Assembly (NCBI GenBank): GCA_949152475.1
Contig: OX424568.1
Span: forward strand, 6,051,667 to 6,115,666
From: Terebella lapidaria
Lineage: Eukaryota; Annelida; Polychaeta; Terebellida; Terebellidae
Reading direction: 5' to 3'
DNA length: 64,000 nucleotides
Positions 37,695 through 49,300 of the stretch are shown piece by piece. Every line of letters starts with the position of its first letter. The first letter of the stretch is position 1. The position numbers were made by a program, and so were the translations under genes. Below the pieces are notes generated by a model. The model was given only the letters and a program-made list of their open reading frames with translations, was not told the DNA's origin and made no database searches.

Positions 37695-39612
37695 ACCCCG
37701 CCCACTGCATCCATGGAACGATTACTGCGCAGCCAATAGGAGGGAAGGGTCTGCGCTGACGTCAGAGAATATGGACGGCATAATTATTTTTTCATCAATT
37801 TGAAGTAATGTATGAGAATGTATGAATGTGTTGTGAGCTTGAGCATTACTAGATTTGATCTGATGATCCCCATCAACAATGTGTGGAACCTCTGCATTCA
37901 TTTTATGTTCACTTGTTGAATTATACTTATATTAAAATAAAACTGAATGTAAGTATTGTATGTGTATATAATAACAGGGTATTCAACAAATGTGATGAGA
38001 CAACCTGCAGTTATATTCAAATGAATATCATATATGTAAGCCTAAATACTAGTGTCGTACCAGTGAATCTGGAGTCGTTGTTTTGTTTGCTGTTATGTTA
38101 ATCTACAATCTGCATATATGGGACCACTGGAACACTGCATAACTGACAATAATGTGATGTATGTAGTTGTTGAAAATTATGACATTTTGGCCAAGATTTT
38201 TCAGCTCAACAAGATGGATATTCAAATGTAATATGAAATGAACGATGAATTAATTTACACAATTGGCCTGTACCATACGTTGCATAAAAATAAATTATAC
38301 ATGTATGGGTATATATCATATTGAATATTCATGATTTAAAGTGATATTGGCATAAAAACTATGTTTTTCCAAATCAATTACATATATGCCTGTGGTATCA
38401 GAAAAATAGGTTACAAAACACACTATGCTTGATGAGTTGGGTAAATCAAGCATTTGACAGTACTAGCAGCCTCTTTTCTTTTGTTTTGTGCGCCACTCAG
38501 ATTTACCTCTGACTTAACATATTTCACGCTCGACTGGCTCGAACATATAAGAGTGAGCTGGACTCGCACTGCATCAAGGGATACGAAGCACCGAGAATGG
38601 CGGTAATGTAAACAAACTCAAACTATATCCACCAGAAATTCGCAACGAAATCAATTAGAAAGGGGCATCTGATTGGGCATACAAGTGCAGATATATAACT
38701 TTTATGTCTTCTTCATTCAATCAGGAAGATATGGTAAAATCCATAACTTTCTGCCAATATCATTTTAATAGAAAAAACGAATCTATCACAATTCTGCAAG
38801 TAGCCGCGTGACAACATCTGGTTAACAGCATATGGTCATAACATCATTTGGTCTGCAGAGGCCAATTAACATCCAGCTTATGTGATATTGGGCATAATAC
38901 AAATAAAAGCCCTATATACATACGTTTTGTCTGCAGATCCTTCAGGTCAAACTTGACCGTGAGCTTTTTTGGGTCTTCGGAGGTCAAAGTAAATATTATC
39001 AAATATCCAACATATATGTCTACCCATATGATGACAATACACACTTATAAAGCACTATCTACAAGCGGTTTGTCTGCAGCGATCAATTTACACATTTGAG
39101 GTTAGATATGATCTCGAGACTTTTGAGGTATGTTCAAGGTCAGTACGCCCATAATACATTCCCAAGCTGTGTTTTACAGTGTTTCTGCCATAGTTCTATT
39201 CTATTCTAGAATAATGTCTGCACCGGCCAATTTACACGTTTCAGGTCAGACGTGACCTTGCAGTTTACCACTCAAGTTCATCCGAGATCCACTTCAAGGT
39301 CACCAAAAGATCCACCATATATGACTTCCTCCATGTCCATAATACATGCCCAAGCTGTATCTACGAGCGTGTGTCTACAGGGGCCACATTGTACATTTCA
39401 GGCTGTTCTGGGTCATTTTGATAATATCATGAATATGTGAAATCAGAAAGAACGTTACTGAAAATATTTCCAACAAGGTACCAGAATGTAAAATTTTGAT
39501 CTTTTGGCATTTTGGGCTCCATCTTGAATTTCAAAGATGAAACTGCGGATGACGGCGACGACGGACACAACGTCATGCCAATATGTAGGTCACCTAAGGC
39601 CAAAAAAAAAAA

Positions 39613-42600
39613 TCTATGTTTCTGGTTACAATGGTCTTCCAAAACTGATGCGGTGATGCGAATTTTTTTTTTTCTTTTTTTTTCCTGGATCGGCATAAGT
39701 CGTCTTCGCCGAAGCCATGAAAGCTACTTTTGCCTCACTAAAACACCTATATGTTAAATATATTATGTGCATAGAACATTCTACTGGTTTTTTTTATATT
39801 CTAAACAAAACATTTGTATTCTTTGATAACATTTTATTACCTAAGCTTTATGTGGCCCGGATGCTTTGTAGCATTACACATGTGTTGTATATAAGGTTGT
39901 CCAAGTTGCTTCCGTGCTTTATTAATTCCTTTCGTCCATATTTATACCAATTTGCATCTGCGTTTCATTCATCCCATGGATGTGATAACTAGGTAAGTAT
40001 TGCCGGCCACGCACGTATAAAACAGTTTGTTACCCGTTCTTAGCCGCGATTTGCCACTCATTTGACTGATGACGATTACACAGCACAGTTACTCACTCGA
40101 CATTATTACTGCTTTCAAATTGCCGCACTGACTAAATCTACATTGTTATTAATATCATCGTTTGTGATATATGAGCTGACACACAACACAACACGAACAC
40201 GTACGGCTACATTTATGTATTGATGAACTTTCAGTAGGCCTATATTCTTCAACACAAACACAACTTACAAATTTGCATAACTTAATAACTGCTACTGAAT
40301 GTAAAACTTGTAGAATATGACACTGTATGTGCTCTTTTATCATTCAATAACCGAATGTCGAGGGCGGTGGTAGAAAAAAATATAAAAAACGAAGTGACGC
40401 GCGGTATTTCAAGTGATGCGCGCGATTTTTTTTTTTAAAAAAAGGAAATGATGCGCGGGGTTTGGAGTGACGCGCGCGATAACCAGAAACATAGAATTTT
40501 TTTTTTTTGGCCTAAAAATGTGGCCGACGACGAATGCAACACATTGGCAATAGCCAATAGGATACTGGACCAAAAGTCTGGTAACCTGATATTTCATACC
40601 GTGTAATAAGGTAACTCATTACTCTATGAATATTTTATCAATTTTTTCGATTAACTATAGTTGTCGTGCCTGAGCATTGCTAAACATGCCTATTCGATAT
40701 TGCAGCGATTACGTAAATTATCACCGTAAAACGTTCACAAGCCATGTGTGTTGAAACTGCTGATTTCGTCAGAGAATGTGTCGCCAACCAGCCATTTTGG
40801 TTGCTATGTTGTGATATTTTGCAACCTGTAGTATATAGATAGTTCACAAGAAAATTTGTACGGCGGCGGCAGCGCGACGAACGCAAATCTATAGTATCCG
40901 CCGAACTTTATTCACGAAATATAATTGCCGCGTAGTCAGTGTCAGCAATCGGCTATTTCCGATGGATGGGTGCTTCAACCATTTGTGTCATCACAAAAAT
41001 TACGGAAATCGGTTGAAATCTGCGGCAAAGCGGCTTGTATCGCGATCGCTGGACAACAGATAATATGTACGAGTACGCGCTGAATTATGTTCGAAGAATA
41101 CAATCATCAAAATCGGGAACAGCACCAGCTTAATTGGCTGTGCAATTTAGTGATCTATGCTCATCAAGTCTCGGAGTAGGCATTTTACGACCTCGGCCTA
41201 TCCTATGAATCTCTTTACAAGTGCGAGGAATGCAAACCCATCTAGAATATTCACCGATACAGAACTGTTGGCATATCATTTAAATCACGAATACTTCACA
41301 ACTAGGTGAATTTGTGATGGTTTGGCCTTTGGAAGTCTTCTTTCTACTGGCGACATACACAAATCCGGACTGGGACCAGTCTGGGCTATCTTTGATACTG
41401 CCAACTTACAGCACTATGTTGGATTCCAAGATGTGTGCCGTATGTGGGTCATGAAATCACACATAGATAGGAGTTCACCGTTCGCAAAAGTTCCTAACAT
41501 CCAATTTCACCTTAATCCCGCAAACTCACAAACTCTTTTATCATTCCAATAATTCGGCCTGATATTGGATCCTGAAGTCGAACACTGTTGAATAGAAATG
41601 TGGTTCCATTTACAAGAACTAATGTCCTGCAACTCCCGCAGGAATCAATGAAAAGATTTCTCACATGTAGCTTTGTTCTTTATTATGTATTTCATTTTCT
41701 GATGTTTAGTTCAGCCTCGACATATCTGTTCTGCTTTCGCGATATTATGATTATTCAGGGGTCGAAAGGCAAATTATACTGTACTATAGTGAAATTATAT
41801 GAACCATATTATGCATGCATAGTTTGGAAATAAATTACTACTACTTGCTACTGTATTCAATACAATATATATACATTGTATATATTCTATATATTTATTC
41901 ATTGGATATACAGTCGTACAAAACGCAGAAAATTTTACACTCGAATGTTGCAAATGTAGGCTCAGGAGGCATGCATCTGTCTGCACAAGATTGTTTGGAA
42001 TTAATTTCCTTTGATGACTGTACTACGAAAATATAATCACCCGATCACATACGTCCAGAGATATAACGACACCAGCAGAGAAACAGTGAGTCTAAAAATG
42101 TCAGCAATCTCAATTTGTCATGTTAGATGTATTATTTATCTTTATTTGTGAATAATAATTCATATATTAATTCATAGCCTATATATTTATCAATTTCCAC
42201 ATAATTCATATTATATATAATTTGTGGGTACATGACTCTACATGTGTAGGTCTATACACAAAACACATCATGGAACATAATTATCACATTAACTGTACAC
42301 GTACACAACTCTATATACACTTAAATTCAACAGTATGTGAAGCAAGGCTGACTTCTTGATATTGCACTGACGAAGCTCAAATGGATATATTTTCACCACA
42401 GCCAGATAACACAGTATATATATGCTGGCATCAGGCAAGACACGAACCTATGTGTACGTGATTGAACACCCTCAAAGAGTACATTTATCTGAATAATATT
42501 ACGTATCTAATGGCAAACGCCCCTGAATTTGTGATCATGTACTGATGAATACTGTTTCTGACATGAGTATGATACACAATGACGTCATTATCACGGTGGT

Positions 42601-42954
42601 TTAAGTGTGGCATCGCTAAGATTTTATACAGATGGTTCAAAACAATAACATGAAGATACTGTAAAACGACTAATATTGACGGCCCTTGAATTTAACGGGA
42701 TCCCCGCATTATTTGTTGAGATTAGATTTGTCGGTTTCAGAATCAGCTATAGGCTAACTATTTGTGACTTATTGCTATGTAGTTTGAACTACATTTAAAT
42801 AAATTATCCACCAAAAATAGTCTTTTCACAATATATAAATGGCTTTTTGTATAATATTGGCTCATATATGGAATCATGACAAATTTGAACACTTGCTAAA
42901 ATAAAACTAGCACAAGGTCTTAAAAGTACATGAGAAATTAATAGTGTTGAGCAC
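39613..42954. other. non-coding stretch after the tandem array
   Basis: T-rich and repeat-rich DNA with no supportable gene. It includes a GATGCGCGCG/GTGACGCGCG word cluster at 40390-40480 and an AT-rich palindromic stretch near 41858-41910. The open frame at 41322-41552 has no recognisable family and no splice partner. Confidence 0.4.
40420..40590. mobile_element. 3'-terminal fragment of the AGGTTACC-ended element family
   Basis: Ends with GCAACACATTGGCAATAG, a palindromic GGACCAAAAGTCTGG and GGTAACCTGATA, matching the right end layout of 9881-11334 (GCAACGCCATGGCAATAGG ... GGTCCGGTAACCT). Only this end is present. Confidence 0.6.
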
Positions 42955-43650
42955 AATTTTTTTTTTTTTTTTTACCCCAAAAAATCGTTTTTTGACATTT
43001 CAGAAAGGTCAAATTCTGGGTTACCACCGAAATCCCTATATACATGTAATGTGACTTCCCATCTAAATCTTATTTTGTGCCCTGACCTTCAATATTCAAG
43101 CTCTACATGTACATGTATCTTGAAGTACTCTAGAAAGTTTACGCCGCACAGCTCCCATTATGAAAAGAAAAATGGATGAAGTTTACACAAGTTTACACAT
43201 TCAAACATTTTTTTTCAATGGCGAGATTTTTTTTTTTTTGCACCAAATGGGTCAAAACAAATAGTGACTTGATTTGTGATGAAAAGGTTTTTCGCCTGCC
43301 CGTCAAAAAATTGAAGTGGCCATCACACGCAGACCGTCGATTCAAGTGCAATGAAACTCATGCGTAAGGGAATCTTTCGAAACAAAACTCTCAAAACTGT
43401 TACGATAGTTTCTGAGAAAATGTCTGTCATAGTCCAAAATTAGCATTTTTTTCATGAAAAAAATGGCCGCCATTTCGAAAATCGGATATTTTTACCGGTA
43501 CCCCAATCGGGCATTTTTATCCCAAATCAGGTTTTTTTGTGATTTTTCAGGAATATCTGAGTGTAAACTTCATCGGTGAAGATAAAAATGTGGTCGAAGA
43601 GTGGCGATGATCGATGCAAAGACATGCCAGTAGGTTATAGGACCATGATC
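42955..43650. mobile_element. degraded copy of the AGGTCA-rich element family
   Basis: Shares the same order of blocks as 9881-11334: AGAAAGGTCAAATTC, GTGACTTCCCATCTAAA, CAGCTCCCATTATGAA, AATGGCCGCCATTTCGAAA, AAGATAAAAATGTGG and GCCAGTAGGTTATAGGACCAT. Many differences suggest an old copy. Confidence 0.65.
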
Positions 43651-43914
43651 CATGGGATACTACTTCTTATATATTCTCTGCTGCTTCGCAACTTTCACGT
43701 TGTAAAAATAAAATTGTTCTGAACCAAGTGTTCAATATAATATCACCACGATGTCACATATGAGCCACTGTACTGCATGAAAAGGGAGAAAAGACTTAAC
43801 AAAGAAATGGGTCTGCATAGACCAACACCAATACCAGTATACATGGTTTGTGTCTTCACTCTGAGGAATGTGGGTAAATATACAAACAATTTGATACACA
43901 TATTATCTGCATTA

Positions 43915-44549
43915 TACTCTGATTTTTCTAACTCGTTTACACCGTTTTTTGCCGATATTTTTGCGATGTTTAATGGTATCGTATTGTAACTTGGCATACT
44001 TCACCTGGAGATCAAACGGCATTTTTCTGCAAACTTCCAGACTTCTGCTCATAGAACTGTGAGAGTTAGCAATCTACTGCAATGATAAATTTTTGCTGAA
44101 ATCCTGTCGTTTGCATGTCAACAAATATTGTTTTCCTTTGGCACGTGATGGGCGATTCTGTTCCGATAATTTGCATAGGGGCGAGGGTTAGGAATCGGGA
44201 CCGCCCACGCAGGTAAACTGATTCGAAATTACTCGCACGTGCAGGCACCTTGACGACAACTGACAACCCGATCCCCCTAGTATGACTAATTTGAACTTGT
44301 CCATTTGGATTCCGTCATCAGTTGTCGAGAACCAAGCAATATGTCGGCGCCCATGGTTCGAGCAAATCCTCGCTTAAATAAAACTTTTGTGTTTTGGAAG
44401 AAACAGATAGCGTCCCGGAAGGCAGGTTTGTGTAAATTAATTGCCGTTTGTATCACAGATATGCAATATTTAGTTAAAAAGTTCGCTCGAAGTAACTTGA
44501 CTGAACTGAAGGCAAAAAACGGTGTAAATGAGTTAAAAAAATCAGAGTA
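43915..44549. mobile_element. TA-flanked MITE (Tc1/mariner-type)
   Basis: 635 bp. The terminal inverted repeats of 39 bases start TACTCTGATTTTT and end CCGTTTTTTGCC, with two mismatches between arms. TA on both sides (43913-43914 and 44550-44551) fits the Tc1/mariner target duplication. The interior has no transposase. It contains an AGACTTCT...AGCAATCTACTGCAATG stretch (44040-44085) that resembles the hairpin element at 55131-55526. Confidence 0.72.
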
Positions 44550-44551
44550 TA

Positions 44552-45649
44552 GTTGACTGTATGAATACTCTGACAATACAAACATTATACATGTTCATGT
44601 ATTGTCAACAAACACATATATTCAGACACAACATATACATGTACATGTATGCTATTTACAAGTACCATAGTTGAATTTTCTACATTCGTCAGTACCTACA
44701 CGTAGTATCACAGTAAATTTTCAGTACAGTTGATCCTGTGCTTAACGACACCTGTTAAACAAATATAACATATTAATTTTGATGTAACTACAGGTATGCA
44801 TATATGATATAACTAACGTCTTTAGAATGATTCGAAACAATTTGAAATCAAATGAATGGATGAACATAGATTCCACTGTAAATTGTTCAATAATGTACAG
44901 CAAATAATTGAGCAAAAGACAGCAGATTATCATCAATGTTTGTTGGACAAATAGCTCATAAACTGTACAAGACAAGAATTGATAATATTACAGTTTCTGA
45001 ATTTCTGAAACATGATTTTGCGGTTTGCCATTAGTACATCTGATGCAATTTGTACACGGATTTACAAACACTACACATATAGTTGCTAAAATATGTATAA
45101 AATGCATGTATAATAATACACATTAAATGTATAATACATTACTAAATGTACATGGAGGTGAGTTTGAATATTTCAGTATTGAGCGTGCATGCGAGTTTAA
45201 TGTCATGAGAAGATAATTGCATATTTACCGACAACAAAAGGCACAACTTGTTATCAATCATTTATACATGTACGCTCGAAAGAAATCTTGGTGCACAAGC
45301 AGGCTCAATATCCCTTTTGTTGAGTACAGCAGGTGTACCATCACCACAAAGGCACATAGACAATTCAATATTCATTTCCATTTTGTGCCATATGGCATTG
45401 TACATGTACTGACTAATAGTGATAGCCTTAATGCTAACAGTATAAATAATAATAACGTATATTTCACATACGAGTAAATCACCACTGCAATAATTTATTC
45501 AAGGGAATGTATGTCAGATGTTTCAAACCCAATATTAGCCCATGCAAGTCATGCATACGTGTAAAGACCTGCAACCATCGAAGAACACACTTGAGATTGT
45601 TATTACCCAGACAATTTCTCACAACTGCCTCTTAGCAGGAACCACAGTA
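44552..45649. other. 3' flank of the GK5 gene, no gene seen
   Basis: AT-rich, with repeated ACATGTACATGTA words. TTTATT at 45494-45499 reads AATAAA on the minus strand and is the first polyadenylation signal beyond the 34-bp minisatellite that follows the GK5 stop codon. Confidence 0.4.
45494..45499 (-). promoter_or_regulatory. candidate polyadenylation signal of GK5
   Basis: AATAAA on the minus strand, about 770 bases past the stop codon and just outside the minisatellite. If it is used, the 3' UTR contains the whole array. Confidence 0.4.
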
Positions 45650-45654
45650 CTGGA

Positions 45655-46300
45655 TACCTCAACAGTATGGTACCAGCCCATGGAGCTATATCTCGACAGT
45701 ATGGTACCAGCCAATGGTGCTATATCCTGACAGTATGGTACCAGCCCATTGAGCTGTATCTCGACAGTATGGTACCAGCCAATGGTGCTATATCCTGACA
45801 GTATGGTACCAGCCCATTGAGCTGTATCTCGACAGTATGGTACCAGCCCATGGAGATATATCTCGACAGTATGGTACCAGCCAATGGTGCTATATCCTGA
45901 CAGTTTGGTACCAGCCCATGGGGCTGTATCTCAACAGTATGATATCAGCCAATGGTGCTATATTTCAACAGTACGGTACCAGCCCATGGAGCTATATCTC
46001 GACAGTATGGTACCAGCCCATGGAGCTGTATCTCAACAGTATGATACCAGCCAATGGTGCTACACCTGACAGTATGGTACCAGCCAATGGTGCTATATCC
46101 TGACAGTATGGTACCAGCCCATGGAACTATATCTCCACAGTATGGTATCAACCCATGGAGCTATACCTCGACAGTATGGTACCAGCCCATGGAGATATAT
46201 CTCGACAGTATGGTACCAGCCAATGGTGCTATATCCTGACAGTATGGTACCAGCCTATAGTGCTATATCTCGACAGTATGGTACCAGCCCATGGAGCGCT
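45655..46300. repeat. 34-bp minisatellite, about 19 units
   Basis: The unit is 34 bp: ACAGTATGGTACCAGCCCAT then GGAGCTATATCTCG. Two unit variants alternate irregularly (CCCATGGAGCTATATCTCG and CCAATGGTGCTATATCCTG). The unit at the right edge (46263-46300) is the C-terminal coding sequence and stop codon of the minus-strand GK5 gene. Both strands show long open frames that are artefacts of the array. Confidence 0.94.
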
Positions 46301-49300
46301 TCATGGCATCCCGCCATTCCACAAGTATCTCAGAGTATTCCGAAGCGTCACGTGGCAGGAACTCCCGCTCAGTTTTCCGAACAGATCGCAGCTCCTCTTT
46401 GTCCTTCCAAACACCTATACAAATAGTAATGCGAATCGGTTGAGAAGGTCAAATGTGGTACGATTATGATGATTCAAACATTTTTTAACCCAGTAAAATC
46501 AGAAATATATACATATATATAATTATTCTAATGTAATTTTTGACACTCCTAATTTAGTAGCAGTTTTCAGGATAACATTACATTGGAACCAGCATTTATC
46601 AGCCAGATTTCAGAGGTTGTGAATGACAGTGGAGATTACTCTGACATTCCAAGCAGTAGTTTGCTATCCAGAAATATCAACGATCTCGCAGTCCATACAA
46701 TCACCTACCTCCATTATATACAGAAATTGGAGCCTACGATAGGGTGCGGCATTTTCGCTTGAATGTTCATTGAAAGGTGAAACAATGGACAACATCTCCA
46801 CGGCAAATGCAGCAGTAACACCTATTGGTATATTGGTCCTTTCAGGTTTGAGGGCCAACAATAGGGCTGGATAATAGGCCAAGACGCACCTGTAGCTAGA
46901 CCAGCAAGGAAAGCTGCTCCAAGACTGGTCATATCCATGTTCTCAGGCCGATCCACAGGGCTCTGGGTCAGATTCGCGGTCAGCTGTACTAGGAACTCAT
47001 TGTTACACACTCCACCATCGCATCTGTACAACAAATGTCATACGCTATGTAGGTGTGCACAAAGTGGTTCCATTTTTCAGTGGAGAACCCATTGATGACT
47101 ACCAAAGATAAGGTGGACATTCTGATATGAGAACACAGTACTTTCCATGCAATTTGGCAACAGAACCACTAAATACCTGTCTATGAGTCAAAAACTTCTG
47201 CGATCAATTGAAAGACTAATATCTAGTACTTAATTACACAGTGTCAATTTTTTTTCAAACTTTACTGAAACACCCCATACCTTAAAATCAGAAAATATTT
47301 AGTTGTCCTAAGATGAACATGTTTTCAATCTTCACAGCTTACTTTACTGATACTGAAAAATTTTAAATCAAGGATGTCCTTGCTATTTTTGCTAATTTCT
47401 AACTGTGAATAACCAGTCATGCTCTTGCTCCTATAATGTACTTCAGTTCGACCCCTATGTACCTGATGACGCTAGCAAGTGGACCACGGGACTCTCGCTT
47501 GACCGTGTCGTACAGTAGTTTGAAGCGGTAGGACAGTGACTCGAGGATTGCCCGCAGGATGTGTGCCTTCGTCGTGTCCGGGCTGATCCCAACCAGGCTC
47601 GCACATGCCTTGTCATCATTTATCGGAGCCTGCAAGTGCAAGCAGGTGTTTTGTTTCAAGATTCGTGATTCAGGTCTATCATTTGTATTTCTGATCACAT
47701 ATTTTTGAAATTGTAATACCTATGCATTTATTTATACTATCAGATTTTTTTATTCATTTTCTGAAAGAAGTATGTACATATACACATACGTGTACATACA
47801 CGCACAGTAAAATCTCCACGGACTGTTTTCATAGACCGTGTGGTGATGGCAAGCCCCTACATATTGATATTGGTAACGCCAGAAAACACAGAACGATGCC
47901 GTCATATGACCCCATAAAACAGTGCTGCCAGCATTCGATTTCAGATATTCCGGAACATGCCCCACTAGGGATTCGTAGGGATACTCAAATATTTAGTTTA
48001 TTTACCTGAAGTCCACTGAATGCTGGCACAAAATACACACCCCCGGAGTCTGGAATATATAATGTAACACAAATTGTATCACTGTTTACTTATTTCTTTG
48101 AAGCACAATGTCATGTAGGATGATGTGCCATCCTGGGCAAATGTGGGCATGACCAATCAACGCGTCCACCATGTGACCAGTTAAGTTTTGAACCAATTGC
48201 AGCCTACACATCTCAGATTGTTCACGTTATTGTACATGAACCCATTTTATTTGCATGGCACCTTTATTTATACCGTANNNNNNNNNNNNNNNNNNNNNNN
48301 NNNNNNNNNNNNNNNNNNNNNNNNNNNNNNNNNNNNNNNNNNNNNNNNNNNNNNNNNNNNNNNNNNNNNNNNNNNNNNNNNNNNNNNNNNNNNNNNNNNN
48401 NNNNNNNNNNNNNNNNNNNNNNNNNNNNNNNNNNNNNNNNNNNNNNNNNNNNNNNNNNNNNNNNNNNNNNNNNNNNNTATTTATACCGTATACGTAATAT
48501 GTCAGATTTTATTTTTCTTTCAACTCTGCACTAGATCTAAATATGTTGATTGAGACAATTTCTATTTCATACTTTATCATGTGTTTATTGACGATTTTTG
48601 ATGATTAATCTGTGATGAAAAAGTGAAAATTTTACCTGGAACTGACTGTGCAATGTCCGATGTTTCCTCCACAGATTCGTATAAACCTGGAACAGAAAAA
48701 CAACATAATTGCTTGCATCTAGATACATGATGTCAACAACTCAGAACAAAGCCTTACTTCATTATGATGATGTTTTTGCAAACACAAATTACTGTAATGT
48801 CATCATTAGCTCATCAATTTAGAATTTTTACACAGAACATTTTATGAAACACCCATTAAAGATCCTGTTCAGCAAGCTGTGAGATACTGACCGATTTGCT
48901 TGGCCCACTCCAGACACTTCCCCGTGTCTGATGAATAGCCCTCGGCCAGGAACACTGTCTCGTTACCATACTTCCAGCCGACCAGAGGGTAGAGGCCTGT
49001 GGAGGAGGACAGTGGGGGGAATTTTTGTATGGGGGCCTTGAGTAATTCGTAGATATCCAGTCAGGTATTATGCATATCCCGGAAAAATCATCAAGCAGTT
49101 TGAATCATTGAACAAAGCCATTAATATGAATATTTAAGTTTTTCATTGAAAATGGTAAACATTTAGAGACACGATATTTTCCGTCTGAACCTGTGCAAGG
49201 TATATGTGCAATACATAAAACAATAAAATGCTCAGGGCCGAGGTATCACACATTCTTGGCTGGTGTGTCACTTACCGGCGACAGAAGCGTGTGGTTTGCT

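Larger units (their letters stand above)
28838..39612. repeat. three tandem copies of a 3.6-kb segment (3' end of the cyclase gene)
   Basis: Copy 1 is 28838-32432 (3595 bp), copy 2 is 32433-36022 and copy 3 is 36023-39612 (3590 bp each). Each unit begins TGTGATCTCGAGATTGCATG and ends in the A-run after CACCTAAGGCC. A unit contains the intron end, cyclase exons 13-16, the stop codon, the poly(A) signal, about 1.1 kb of flank and a non-autonomous element. Copies 2 and 3 appear identical except in homopolymer length. Copy 1 differs from them at scattered sites only within its first ~900 bp (including two introns of different length), and matches them from exon 15 onward. Confidence 0.95.

Noticed and set aside
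41322-41552. 76-aa open frame with a protein-like feel
   Set aside because: No recognisable family, no neighbouring exons, weak splice sites; the surrounding DNA is repeat-rich.
45655-46469. Several plus- and minus-strand open frames with GTS/WYQPM-type repeats
   Set aside because: Artefacts of the 34-bp minisatellite; the only supported coding is the GK5 terminal exon on the minus strand.
48188-48553. 121-aa open frame spanning the N gap
   Set aside because: It exists only because N codons are read as open; the flanking sequence is GK5 intron.
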